Positions 15,461 through 24,050 of a stretch of DNA of 48,196 nucleotides are shown here, one piece after another. Source of the stretch: an uncultured Roseiflexaceae bacterium (lineage in GTDB: Bacteria; Chloroflexota; Chloroflexia; Chloroflexales; Roseiflexaceae); assembly GCA_937974195.1 (NCBI GenBank), contig CALJIC010000186.1:1-48196 (forward strand), written 5' to 3'. Position 1 is the first letter of the stretch. Each line of letters opens with the position of its first letter. A program made the position numbers and the translations under genes. Under the pieces are notes generated by a model, which was given only the letters and a program-made list of their open reading frames with translations, was not told the DNA's origin and did no database searches.

Positions 15461-16480
15461 ATGAGTGCACGAACCATCAAGGACGTGGCCGATGCCGCCG
15501 GCGTCTCGACGGCCGCCGTCTCACTGTTCCTGAACGGCCGCCCGGGGATCAGCCAGGCGACCCGCGACCGCATCGCGGCGGCGATCCGCACGGTCGGCTA
15601 CGTTCCTCGCACGAACGGCCGGCGCAGCGCCGCCCGCGCGTTTGTGGGCATGCTGGTCGAGCAGCTGCCGCTGCCGGTTCACGCAGACCACTTCTACTCT
15701 GGGGTTGTCGCGGGGCTGCAGAGCGAGGCGGACCGCCTGGGCTACAACCTGGCGCTCAGCGTGGTCGACCCGCAGCAGGGCGGGCTGCCGCGGCTGATCG
15801 CCGAGCAGCAGGTGGCCGGGGTGATCGCGATCGGCGGCGGGGACATCACCGACGCGCTGCTGGACCGCCTGGCCGATGAGGGCATCCCGCTCGTCGCGGT
15901 GGACAACCAGAGCCGCACCCGCCAGATCGACTGCGTGGTCACCGACAACCAGCAGGGCGGCTACGAGGTCACGCGCCACCTGATCGAGCTCGGGCACCGG
16001 CGGATCGCCTTCATCTGCGGCCCGGCCAAGTACAAGAGCCTCGGGGAGCGCTACCAGGGCTACCGCCAGGCGCTGCTCGAGGCCGGCATCCCGCTCGAGG
16101 AGGAGCTCGTCCAGCCGGCGATCTCAAGCGGCCTGCCGCGCAAGGGGTACAAGGAGATGCGCCAGCTGCTCGAGCTGGACCCGCTGCCCACCGCGGTGTT
16201 TGCCGCCAGCGACCGCACGGCGGTCGGGGCGCTCGAGGCGATCCGCGAGCGCGGGCTGCGCGTGCCGGACGATATCAGCCTGGTGGGCTTCGACGGCGTC
16301 GCGCTTGGGGAGCACGCCGACCCGCCGCTGACCACCGTGCGCACCCGCAACTACGAGATGGGCGTGGTGGCAATGCAGCGTCTCGACACGCTGATCGCCG
16401 GGCGCGGGGTGGCGCCGATGAAGATCGTGCTCTACACCGACCTGGTGGTGCGTCAGTCCACCGCGCCGCCGAGCCGGTAG
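15461..16480 (+). CDS. LacI-family transcriptional regulator
   Basis: A 339-residue regulator. The N-terminal helix-turn-helix reads TIKDVADAAGVSTAAVSLFL with the hinge-helix region NGRPGISQATRDRIAAAIR, followed by a periplasmic-binding-protein-like effector domain (FVGMLVEQ through ISLVGFDG and LTTVRTRNYEMG). The effector domain would bind a sugar released from the imported glycan. ATG at 15461 is preferred over the TTG at 15443 because HTH spacing then matches the family. It is divergent from the sugar uptake operon, shares a 244-base regulatory region with it, and is the natural candidate for its repressor. Its 3' end overlaps the converging CobW-type gene by 28 bases. Confidence 0.93.
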   Translation: MSARTIKDVADAAGVSTAAVSLFLNGRPGISQATRDRIAAAIRTVGYVPRTNGRRSAARAFVGMLVEQLPLPVHADHFYSGVVAGLQSEADRLGYNLALSVVDPQQGGLPRLIAEQQVAGVIAIGGGDITDALLDRLADEGIPLVAVDNQSRTRQIDCVVTDNQQGGYEVTRHLIELGHRRIAFICGPAKYKSLGERYQGYRQALLEAGIPLEEELVQPAISSGLPRKGYKEMRQLLELDPLPTAVFAASDRTAVGALEAIRERGLRVPDDISLVGFDGVALGEHADPPLTTVRTRNYEMGVVAMQRLDTLIAGRGVAPMKIVLYTDLVVRQSTAPPSR

Positions 16481-17529
16481 GTCGGCCGCGGGGGCGCCGG
16501 GCTGAAGCACTCTAGGCGCGTCAGCTCGCAGCGGATCCAGGGCGGCGTCTCGGCCGCCATCCGGCGCACGATCTCCTCGAGCATGGCCGGCTCGCCGCCC
16601 ACGCGCGCGTTCAGCCGCAGGTGCGCCCGGTCGGCGCGGACGTCGTCCGGCAGCAGGTCCCACGACACCGGCGCGCCCGAGCGGGTGATGCTGGCCTTCA
16701 GGTGCGCGCGCGGCGTCTCCAGATGGATCTTCAGGTGCGCCACCGGCGCCCCGCGCTCGGCGAACGCCTGGTCCAGCGCGTGCAGCGCCCCGGCCACCCA
16801 GCCGTCGGCGGCGAAGGGCCGCTCGCCCCGCAGCTCCCCCGTGGCGTTCAGCCAGCCCAGGCTGGCCTCGGCCGCCGCGTACACCTCGTAGTCCAGGTCG
16901 AGCGCCCGCCGCGCCCCGCTCGCGCCGCTGAGGCAGCGCTCCAGCCACTCATCGACGCCGGCGCCCGTGCGCGCCGAGATCCCCATCACCAGGGTCTCCG
17001 GGTGGGCCCGGCGCAGCGCGTTCAGCCGCCCGTCGCGCGCCTCGTCGTCCAGCAGGTCGGTCTTGGCGAGCGCGATGATCTCGGCCTCGGCCAGCTGCTG
17101 CTCGTAGAGGTAGCCGACGCTGCTGGCAAAGCCGTCCAGCTGCCGCTCCGGGTCCACCAGGACGGTGAGCGGCGCGATCGCCACCTCGTCGCCGTGGAAG
17201 GAGCGCAGCGGCCGCACCACCGTCGCGATCAGGTCGGTGCAGCTGCCCACCGGCTCGGCCAGGATCACGTCCGGCCCGACGGCGTCTCGCAGGCGCTGAA
17301 CCGCCGCCACCAGGTCCGGGAAGCGGCAGCAGAAGCAGCCGCCGCTGATCTCCTCCACCACGAGCTCGCGCGACCCGGCCAGCGCGGTATCGACCAGGTC
17401 GTGGCCCTGGTCGTTGGTGACCAGCCCGACCCGCAGGCCGCGCGCCCGGAGCGCATCCGCCGCGCGCAGCAGCAGCGTCGTCTTCCCGGCGCCGAGGAAG
17501 CCGCCGGCCAGGATCAGTTTCGTCTTCAT
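16453..17529 (-). CDS. CobW-type P-loop GTPase (metallochaperone family)
   Basis: A 358-residue G3E GTPase related to CobW/YjiA/UreG. The Walker A motif is GGFLGAGKTT (9-18), the metal-binding motif is GGCFCC (63-68) matching the family's CxCC, and the guanine motif appears as AKTD in LAKTDLLD. Such proteins load metal (Zn, Co or others) onto target enzymes at the cost of GTP. The C-terminal region keeps a beta-rich part (AHLKIHLETPRAHLKAS) but is not a standard CobW_C domain. ATG follows the epimerase gene by about 100 bases. It is the last of four co-directional genes whose epimerase product needs a divalent metal; a chaperone link is speculative. The 3' end overlaps lacI antisense by 28 bases. 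Confidence 0.85.
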   Translation of the reverse strand: MKTKLILAGGFLGAGKTTLLLRAADALRARGLRVGLVTNDQGHDLVDTALAGSRELVVEEISGGCFCCRFPDLVAAVQRLRDAVGPDVILAEPVGSCTDLIATVVRPLRSFHGDEVAIAPLTVLVDPERQLDGFASSVGYLYEQQLAEAEIIALAKTDLLDDEARDGRLNALRRAHPETLVMGISARTGAGVDEWLERCLSGASGARRALDLDYEVYAAAEASLGWLNATGELRGERPFAADGWVAGALHALDQAFAERGAPVAHLKIHLETPRAHLKASITRSGAPVSWDLLPDDVRADRAHLRLNARVGGEPAMLEEIVRRMAAETPPWIRCELTRLECFSPAPPRPTYRLGGAVD

Positions 17530-17631
17530 GCTGGCCCTTCCATACTGGCGAGAGCCCCTTCGCTCCCGCAGGGCGGCGCCGAGTGGCCTGCGGCGTTCAG
17601 GGCGGCGGTGGCGCAGCCACCCGCTCCAGCC

Positions 17632-18735
17632 TCAGACCGGCTCGACCCCGTGGCCGGCCTCGATCTGCGTGAGCTCGATCCGCCCGCCGGCGTAGACCAT
17701 GCCGCCCTTGAGCGGGATGTCGGCCATGAACAGCGGCGTGTCCAGATCCACAAAGCTGAACCCGCCCAGCCCGGCGGCGAAGCAGGCCGACACCGTCATC
17801 GCCAGCGTGCTCTCGACCATGCCGCCGATCATCAGCCCGAGCCCGGCCGCCCGCGCCACCGCCGCGATGTCGAGCGCCTCGACGATGCCGCACTTCATCA
17901 GCTTGATGTTGATGACGTGCGCCGCGCGCTCCTTCACCAGCGTCAGCACCTGCGCCAGGCTGGATGCGCTCTCGTCGGCGGCCACCTGCACGCCGCCCCA
18001 CTGCGCCACCTGGCGCAGCCCGGCGATGTCGTCCTTCGGCACCGGCTGCTCGAACAGCGCCGGCCTGATGCCGCGGGCCTGCAGCATCGCCAGGAGCTGA
18101 AGCGCGCCGTCCGCGCTGTAGCCGCAGTTGCCGTCCAGGATCAGCGGCGCGTCCGGGGCGGCGTCGCGGACCGCGCTCACCCGCTCCAGGTCCAGCGCCA
18201 GCGCCTGGTCGGCGCCATCCGGCCCGGCGCTCGAGCCGATCTTGACCTTGATCGTCTCGATCCCGCGGGCGCGGATGGCCTGCGCCGCGGCGGCGGCCTG
18301 CTCCACCGTGCCGGTGGTGATCGTCATGTCGGTCTCCAGCGCGGTGGAGGCGCCGCCGAAGAAGGCCCACAGCGGCACGCGCGCCCGCCGCGTGAAGGCG
18401 TCCAGCACCGCCGTCTCCACCGCGCAGCGCGCCGACCCGACCGGCCCCATCGCGCTGCGCAGCGCCTGCGCGATGCTGCGCCACTCGCGGACATCCGCGC
18501 CCTCCACGGTGCTGCGCGCCGCCTCGACCGCCGCCCGCGCCATCTCCTGCGTCTCGCCGTTGAACGCCGCGAACGGCGCCGCCTCGCCGTAGCCGCGCGT
18601 GCCGTCGGCGAGCTCGACGGTCACCAGCAGATTCTTGGCGACCTCCTGCGAGCCCCCGGCGATGCCGAACGGCTCGTTGAGCGGGATGTCGAGGTTCGTG
18701 ACGCTCAAGGCCCGAATGGTAGTTGACGCTCTCAT
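17632..18735 (-). CDS. enolase-superfamily epimerase (dipeptide epimerase-like)
   Basis: A 367-residue member of the muconate-lactonising subgroup of the enolase superfamily, most like L-Ala-D/L-Glu (dipeptide) epimerases. The capping domain (about 1-125) contains GYGEAAPFAAFNGET. The barrel shows the K-x-K acid/base pair (Lys163, Lys165 in TIKVKIG), metal ligands Asp201 (DGNCGY), Glu229 (FEQPVP) and Asp254 (AADES), and Lys278 (NIKLMKCG) on the opposite face. All catalytic positions are present. ATG at 18735 has GGAG 5 bases upstream. It could recycle murein peptides, although its oxidoreductase neighbours point to sugar-acid or amino-acid catabolism; substrate uncertain. Confidence 0.87.
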   Translation of the reverse strand: MRASTTIRALSVTNLDIPLNEPFGIAGGSQEVAKNLLVTVELADGTRGYGEAAPFAAFNGETQEMARAAVEAARSTVEGADVREWRSIAQALRSAMGPVGSARCAVETAVLDAFTRRARVPLWAFFGGASTALETDMTITTGTVEQAAAAAQAIRARGIETIKVKIGSSAGPDGADQALALDLERVSAVRDAAPDAPLILDGNCGYSADGALQLLAMLQARGIRPALFEQPVPKDDIAGLRQVAQWGGVQVAADESASSLAQVLTLVKERAAHVINIKLMKCGIVEALDIAAVARAAGLGLMIGGMVESTLAMTVSACFAAGLGGFSFVDLDTPLFMADIPLKGGMVYAGGRIELTQIEAGHGVEPV

Positions 18736-18814
18736 TGCGGCTCCATGCTGTGGATGGTCGGCGGGCGGACTTCGCCTGTGGCGCCGGCCGGATGAAGAAA
18801 CCCCAGGCGCTCCA

Positions 18815-19816
18815 CTACGCGCCGGACGAGAGCGGGAGCGCCACCGGCTCGCCCCGCGCGGCCGACTCATAGGCCGCCAGCGCCACCTCCAGCGCCTTCA
18901 GCCCGTCGTGCCCGGTGATCGACGGCGCGCGGCCCTCGGCGATCATCGCCACGAAGTCGCGCATCAGCCCCAGGTCCATATCGCCGCCCCAGCCGACCCA
19001 CTGGGCCTTGCCCACGCGGTCGCTGTACACCGCCAGCCGCTCCTTGAAGGCGTCCAGCCGCGCCCAGCCGCGCTCGGCCACCACCTCGATCGTCACGTCG
19101 CCCCAGGTCGGGAACGAGGCCGGCCGCGACCAGCTGGTGTCGAGCGTGCCGTAGGCGCCGTTCGAGAGCGTGAACGAGAGCATCCCCGCGTCGTCGATCC
19201 CCAGCCCGTCGTGCAGCAGGCTCTCGCCGACCTCGGCGAAGACCTCGGTGACCTCGGCGTCGAAGAACCAGCGCAGCAGGTCGATCACGTGGACGGTGTG
19301 GTCGATCACCGCCCCGCCGCCCGAGAGCTCCCGGTCGATGAACCAGCCGCCGGGCATCTGGCCGTGGTTGGTGGTCTTCAGGCTGTAGACCTGGCCGAGC
19401 GCCCCGCTGCGCAGCAGCTCCTGCAGTTGGACCACCGGCGGCGCGAAGCGCACCGGGAAGGCGATCTGCAGCTTGGCGCCGGCGCGCTCGCAGGCCGCGA
19501 TCATCGCCTCGGCGTCGGCCAGCGTGGTGGCGATCGGCTTCTCGCACAGGATGTGGCGCGTGTGGCGCGCCGCGAGCTCGGTCAGCGGTCGGTGGTGCGC
19601 GTTGGCGGCGCAGATCACGACGCCGTCCAGCCCCTCGGCGAGCAGCGCCTCGGGGGTGGCGAAGCGGGGGATGCCGTGCCGCTCGGCGAAGGACGCGCCG
19701 CGCGCCTCATCCTCGTCGGCGACCCCCACCACCTGGACGCCGTCGATCCGCTTGAGGCAGGAGACGTAGGAGTGGGCGTGGCCGTGGGCTACGCTCAGGA
19801 TACCGATGCGGATCAT
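18815..19816 (-). CDS. Gfo/Idh/MocA-family oxidoreductase (a)
   Basis: A 333-residue NAD(P)-dependent dehydrogenase-like protein. The catalytic EKP motif is CEKPIA (91-96) and the second block is GGAVIDHTVHVIDLLRWFF. The usual GxGxxG nucleotide loop is replaced by GILSVAHGHAHSY (5-17), a variant I associate with a subset of this family, so cofactor use may differ. GAGGAGG lies 4 bases before the ATG, and that ATG overlaps the stop of the upstream paralogue as ATGA, so translation is probably coupled. Acts in the cytoplasm on a sugar, inositol or sugar-acid derivative. Confidence 0.88.
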   Translation of the reverse strand: MIRIGILSVAHGHAHSYVSCLKRIDGVQVVGVADEDEARGASFAERHGIPRFATPEALLAEGLDGVVICAANAHHRPLTELAARHTRHILCEKPIATTLADAEAMIAACERAGAKLQIAFPVRFAPPVVQLQELLRSGALGQVYSLKTTNHGQMPGGWFIDRELSGGGAVIDHTVHVIDLLRWFFDAEVTEVFAEVGESLLHDGLGIDDAGMLSFTLSNGAYGTLDTSWSRPASFPTWGDVTIEVVAERGWARLDAFKERLAVYSDRVGKAQWVGWGGDMDLGLMRDFVAMIAEGRAPSITGHDGLKALEVALAAYESAARGEPVALPLSSGA

Positions 19817-20814
19817 AGCGCCTCCTCGAATGTCGCGACGTCGACTGGCTTCCCGGTGCGCACCGACTCGATCGCCGCCAGCGCGATGCGCAGCGCCGCG
19901 AACGCGTCGTGCGGCGTCACCAGCGGCTCCACGCCGCCGTCGAGCGTCTGGAGGAAGTGCTGGAGCTCGCGGAACCAGGGGTCGTTCTCCAGCGACGCGA
20001 CGTGCGGCGGGGTGGCGGCGGGCCCGTCCGCGTGGTACTGCACCTTCAGCGGCCGCGCCTCGTCGCTGTCGTGGACCAGCATGCCCCCGGTGCCGGCCAG
20101 CTCGATGAAGGTGCGGAAGTTGCCGGCCGGGAAGGCCCAGCTCGCCTCGATGTGGCCGATCGCGCCGCTCGCGAAGCGCAGCGTGATCAGCGCGTGGTCC
20201 ACCTCCAGGCCGCGGAAGGTCAGGCCGCGGGCGAAGACGCGCTCGACGTCGCCGCAGACCCAGCGCAGATAGTCGATGTCGTGGATGCCGACGTCCAGAA
20301 TCACGCCGCCGCTCTGCGCCACGTCGGCGAACCAGGCCGTGCGCGACGGCCGCGCGCCGCCGCGGATCGTGCGCACCACCCCCAGGCGGCCGAGCGCGCC
20401 GCTCTCGACCACCTCCTTGGCGCGCGCGAACTCGGGGAAGAAGCGCACCACGTGGGCCACGAACAGGCGCACGCCGGCGCTCTCGCAGGCCTCGATCATC
20501 GCCCGCGCGTCGGCCAGGTGGCGCGCGATCGGCTTCTCGCACACCACGTGGCGCCCGGCGCGCGCCGCCGCGATCGTCGCCTGCGCGTGCTCGGTCGGCG
20601 GTGTGCAGATATCGGCGATCTCGCAGCGGTCCAGCAGCTCGTCGAGGCTGCCGAAGACCTGCCCGCCGAAGCGGGCGGCCAGCGCCTCCGCCCGCGTGCG
20701 GTCCGCGTCGTAGAATCCGGCCAGCTCGACGGGCAGCGCCTTCCAGCGCTCGGCGTGCCAGCTGCCCATCCCGCCGCTTCCGACGATCCCTACACGTCTC
20801 ACGCTATCCCTCAT
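19813..20814 (-). CDS. Gfo/Idh/MocA-family oxidoreductase (b)
   Basis: A 333-residue paralogue of the next gene, of identical length but with a canonical GIVGSGGMGSWH nucleotide loop (9-20). CEKPIA (92-97) is the catalytic lysine motif, and GGVILDVGIHDIDYLRW is the active-site block. ATG at 20814 gives a short N-terminus; a GTG 15 bases downstream is an alternative. Shares a 4-base ATGA overlap with the following gene. The pair may form a mixed oligomer or catalyse oxidation and re-reduction at different carbons, as in paired MocA-type pathways. It is the first gene of the four-gene run. Confidence 0.88.
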   Translation of the reverse strand: MRDSVRRVGIVGSGGMGSWHAERWKALPVELAGFYDADRTRAEALAARFGGQVFGSLDELLDRCEIADICTPPTEHAQATIAAARAGRHVVCEKPIARHLADARAMIEACESAGVRLFVAHVVRFFPEFARAKEVVESGALGRLGVVRTIRGGARPSRTAWFADVAQSGGVILDVGIHDIDYLRWVCGDVERVFARGLTFRGLEVDHALITLRFASGAIGHIEASWAFPAGNFRTFIELAGTGGMLVHDSDEARPLKVQYHADGPAATPPHVASLENDPWFRELQHFLQTLDGGVEPLVTPHDAFAALRIALAAIESVRTGKPVDVATFEEAL

Positions 20815-20874
20815 CTTCTCGAGGCCCGCGCCGCGGGTTGGCGCGGGGCATCGGCTACGCGCTTGTGCGGCGCC

Positions 20875-20904
20875 ATTATACCGCCGGTTGGCAGCAGGTA
20901 TAAT
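20875..20904. promoter_or_regulatory. symmetric divergent -10 boxes
   Basis: ATTATACC (20875-20882) and GGTATAAT (20897-20904) form an 8-bp perfect inverted repeat. Read outward, each arm supplies a TATAAT box: one toward the oxidoreductase gene on the minus strand, one on the plus strand. Neither has a convincing -35 at 17 bases. The start on the minus strand would fall about 50 bases before the gene. Confidence 0.4.
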
Positions 20905-21214
20905 ACCTAGAACTGATGCGGTGGTCCGTCCTGCACCCAGGCGTGTTCTGCAGGCGCTGTGCCCTGCACCACCCGCGCCAAGGCCTGCGGCCCTGGACCC
21001 GCAAGAGAACGCGTACCGTGCCAGCCTGCCCGTTGTCATGCCCACCTCCACCGATGCCCGTGCCCCAGGCACGACTGGTGCGCTGCAATGCCCACTGAGA
21101 CGAGCAGTTGGTGTGCTGCAACGCAACGGGCAGTGCGGTTGAGACAGCGGCTGGTGTGCTGAGGCATGTCAACGGGCGAACGACGGGAGGTGGCACCCCT
21201 TGCGGGGATGGTTC

Positions 21215-21238
21215 GGAAGGGGCTGCACAGCCCCTTCC
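21215..21238. repeat. perfect GC-rich hairpin
   Basis: GGAAGGGGCT and its exact complement, 10-bp stem with a 4-base loop. It is one of two tandem hairpins in the region before murF-alr and is similar in style to those at 36-107. Confidence 0.5.
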
Positions 21239-21251
21239 GGCGGGGGAGAGC

Positions 21252-21277
21252 GCGAGAGGGGTCGCAACCCCTCTCGC
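21252..21277. repeat. perfect GC-rich hairpin
   Basis: GCGAGAGGGGT and its exact complement, 11-bp stem with a 4-base loop, 13 bases after the previous hairpin. Confidence 0.5.
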
Positions 21278-21401
21278 CATCACGCACGCTCTGACCGCAC
21301 CGCGTACCTCCTGTAATACTCAGGAGTTACGCTGCGGAGCATCCGCGGAACAGCGCACGGCTCTCGGCGGGCCGCAGGCCCTTCACCTAGGCACGCTCGA
21401 A

Positions 21402-24044
21402 ATGCTTCTCCTCGATGACCTCCTCGCCGCCGGCGGGCGGCTCCACGGCCCGGCGCACGCGCGCTCCTTCGCCGACGTCTCCTACGACTCGCGCCTCACG
21501 CGCCCCGGCGACCTGTTCCTCGCGCTGCGCACCGCCCGCGCCGACGGCCACGACTACATCGCCCACGCGCTGGCGGCCGGCGCGGGCGGGGTGCTCTGCG
21601 CCTCCCCGCCGCGCTCCCAGGCCTCCGGCGCCACGGTGATCCTCGCCGACGACCCGGCCGCGCTCCTGCAGGCCTGGGCCGCCCGCCGTCTGCGCCAGGT
21701 CGCGCCGCTGGTCGTCGCGGTCACGGGCAGCGTCGGCAAGACCGGCACGAAGCGCGCGATCGCCACGCTGCTGGAGGCGCTCGGCCCGACCTTCCAGAGC
21801 CGGCGCAGCTTCAACTCGCTGCTTGGCCTGCCGATCGCCCTCGCCCGCCTGCCCGACGACTGCCGCCTCGCGGTCCTTGAGTACGGCGCGGATCAGCGCG
21901 GCGAGATCGCGCGCCTCGCCGCGCTGTTCCCGCCGCGCGTCGCGGTCGTCACGGCGATCGGCGACGTGCACCTGGCCGCGTTCGGCACGCCCGAGGGGGC
22001 CGCCCGCGAGAAGGGCGCGCTCGTCGCGGCGCTCCCGCCCGACGGCTGGGCGGTCCTCAACGGCGACGACCCGCTCGCGCTCGGGCTGCGGGAGCGCACC
22101 GCCGCGCGAGTGATCACCTTCGGCCGCTCCGCCGCGTGCGACCTGCGCGCCGAGGAGGTCCAGCACAGCCTGGACGGCGTCCGCCTGCGCCTGCGCTGGC
22201 GCGGCGAGGAGGCGAGCGCGTTCGTGCCGCTGCTCGGCGAGCCCGCGGTGACGGCGGCGCTCGCCGCGGTGGCGGCCGCCCTCGCCTGCGGCCTCGACCT
22301 GGCGACCGCCGCGGGGCGCCTCGCGCTGGTCGAGCCCGTCGCCGGGAGGCTGCGCAGCCTCCCGGCCCGCGGCGGCGCGCTGCTGATCGACGACACCTAC
22401 AGCGCCGGCCCGCCCTCGGTGCGCGCCGCGCTGCGGACGCTGGCGGCGCTCCCGGCCCGCCGCCGCATCGCCGTGCTGGGGGACATCGAGGACGACCACG
22501 CGCCGACCCTCGTGCCGGCTCCCTCCGCTGGCTCCGAGCAGGGCTCCTCCCTCGATGAGGACGGCGGGGTGCGAGCCGACGATGTCTCGTTCGGCAACGT
22601 GTACGCGCAGATCGGCGCCCTCGCCGCACACTGCGCCGACGTGATCATCTGGAAGGGGGACGGCGGCGCCGACGCGATCCGCGTGGCCCGCCAGGCCCGG
22701 CCCGGCATCGTCGCGCATGTGGTCCACACCGCAGACGCCGCGCTCGGCCTGCTTCCGCCGGACCTGGGGCCGGGCGACGTGGTGCTGGTGAAGGGCGGCG
22801 CCGCGGCGCGTATGGAGCGGATCGCCGCGGCGCTGCTGCAGCCGGGCCTGGACCCGAGCGCGCTGCTCGTGCGCCAGGAGCCCGCGTGGCGCACGGTGCG
22901 CATCGGCGCGCCCGACCGGCCGACCTGGGTGCAGGTCGACCTGGACGCGATCGGACATAACGTGCGCCGGCTGCGCGCCATCGCCGGGGTGCCGCTGATC
23001 GCGGTGCTCAAGGCGGACGCCTACGGCCACGGCGCGGTGCGCGTCGGGCGCGCGGCGCTGGCGGCAGGCGCGGCCATGCTGGCGGTGGCCACGCTCGGCG
23101 AGGCGCGCGCGCTGCGCGCGGCGGGCATCGCCGCCCCTATCCTGGTGCTCGGCTACACGCCGCCATGGCAGGCGCGCGCCGCCGCGCAGCTCGGGGTGAC
23201 CTGCACCGTGTTCGACATGGACACCGCCCAGGCGCTGGCTGAGGCTGCGGCGGCCCTCGGGCGCGAGGTGCGCGCCCACGTGAAGGTCGACACCGGGATG
23301 GCGCGGCTCGGGCTACAGCCCCACGAGACGCTCCCGTTCCTGCGCGCGCTGCGGGACCGCGGCCTCGTCGCGGCCCGGCGGGACGCCGGCGGCCTGGTGA
23401 TCGAAGGGCTGTACACCCACTTCGCGACCGCCGACGACGCCGACGAGACCTTCGCCCGCGAGCAGCTGCGGCGGTTCCGCGCGGCGCTGGCGGAGGTGGA
23501 GGCCGCCGGCCTGCGCCCGCCGATCGTGCACGCCGCCAACAGCGCCGGGCTGCTGCGCTTCCCGGAGGCGCGCTTCGACATGGTGCGCGCCGGGATCGCG
23601 ATCTACGGCCTGAGCCCGTCGGCGGCCACGCCGCTCCCGCCCGACTTCCGGCCCGGCCTCAGCTTCCACAGCGAGGTGGCGCAGGTCAAGGAGCTGCCGC
23701 CCCGCGCGCCGGTCTCCTACGGGCGCGCCTACTTGACCTCAGCACCCACGCGCATCGCCACCATCCCCGTCGGCTACGCCGACGGCATGCGCCGCTCGCC
23801 GCCGTGGCGCGAGGTGCTCGTGCGCGGCCGCCGCGCCCCGGTGGTCGGGCGGATCACGATGGACTACGCGATGCTGGATGTGACCGGTATCCCGGACGTG
23901 CGCCGGGGCGACCCGGTGGTGCTGATCGGGAGGCAGGGCGAGGAGCAGATCACGGCCGAGGAGGTCGCGGGCTGGCTGGGCACGATCAGCTACGAGGTGG
24001 TCAGCACCATTCTGCCGCGTGTGCCGCGCGAGGTGGGCGAGTAG
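21402..24044 (+). CDS. murF-alr: MurF-alanine racemase fusion protein
   Basis: An 880-residue bifunctional cell-wall enzyme. Residues 1 to about 485 are MurF (adds D-Ala-D-Ala to the UDP-MurNAc-tripeptide, ATP-dependent): Mur ligase N-terminal domain, P-loop VTGSVGKTGTK (108-118), and the central block VLEYGADQRGEIARLA. Residues about 505-880 are alanine racemase: VLKADAYGHGA with Lys537 for the PLP Schiff base, HVKVDTGMARLG, and VSYGRAY holding the second catalytic Tyr. The fusion couples D-Ala supply to its use. The P-loop has Val and Gly where MurF usually has Asn and Thr. Residues 363-400 are an acidic, low-complexity insertion replacing the conserved GDM-ELG segment. ATG at 21402 has no strong Shine-Dalgarno sequence. 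Confidence 0.9.
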   Translation: MLLLDDLLAAGGRLHGPAHARSFADVSYDSRLTRPGDLFLALRTARADGHDYIAHALAAGAGGVLCASPPRSQASGATVILADDPAALLQAWAARRLRQVAPLVVAVTGSVGKTGTKRAIATLLEALGPTFQSRRSFNSLLGLPIALARLPDDCRLAVLEYGADQRGEIARLAALFPPRVAVVTAIGDVHLAAFGTPEGAAREKGALVAALPPDGWAVLNGDDPLALGLRERTAARVITFGRSAACDLRAEEVQHSLDGVRLRLRWRGEEASAFVPLLGEPAVTAALAAVAAALACGLDLATAAGRLALVEPVAGRLRSLPARGGALLIDDTYSAGPPSVRAALRTLAALPARRRIAVLGDIEDDHAPTLVPAPSAGSEQGSSLDEDGGVRADDVSFGNVYAQIGALAAHCADVIIWKGDGGADAIRVARQARPGIVAHVVHTADAALGLLPPDLGPGDVVLVKGGAAARMERIAAALLQPGLDPSALLVRQEPAWRTVRIGAPDRPTWVQVDLDAIGHNVRRLRAIAGVPLIAVLKADAYGHGAVRVGRAALAAGAAMLAVATLGEARALRAAGIAAPILVLGYTPPWQARAAAQLGVTCTVFDMDTAQALAEAAAALGREVRAHVKVDTGMARLGLQPHETLPFLRALRDRGLVAARRDAGGLVIEGLYTHFATADDADETFAREQLRRFRAALAEVEAAGLRPPIVHAANSAGLLRFPEARFDMVRAGIAIYGLSPSAATPLPPDFRPGLSFHSEVAQVKELPPRAPVSYGRAYLTSAPTRIATIPVGYADGMRRSPPWREVLVRGRRAPVVGRITMDYAMLDVTGIPDVRRGDPVVLIGRQGEEQITAEEVAGWLGTISYEVVSTILPRVPREVGE

Positions 24045-24050
24045 GGGCCG

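Larger units (their letters stand above)
20905..21401. other. gene-free region before murF-alr
   Basis: About 500 bases with no supported gene. Three diverged copies of a 14-base unit resembling YTGGTGYGCTGMRR lie at 21075-21088, 21108-21121 and 21151-21164, the last two each preceded by TGAGAC. Two perfect hairpins follow at 21215-21238 (10-bp stem) and 21252-21277 (11-bp stem). A CTCCTG/CAGGAG inverted repeat at 21308-21326 surrounds TAATACT, which could be part of a murF-alr promoter. The short frames here are spurious. Confidence 0.5.
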
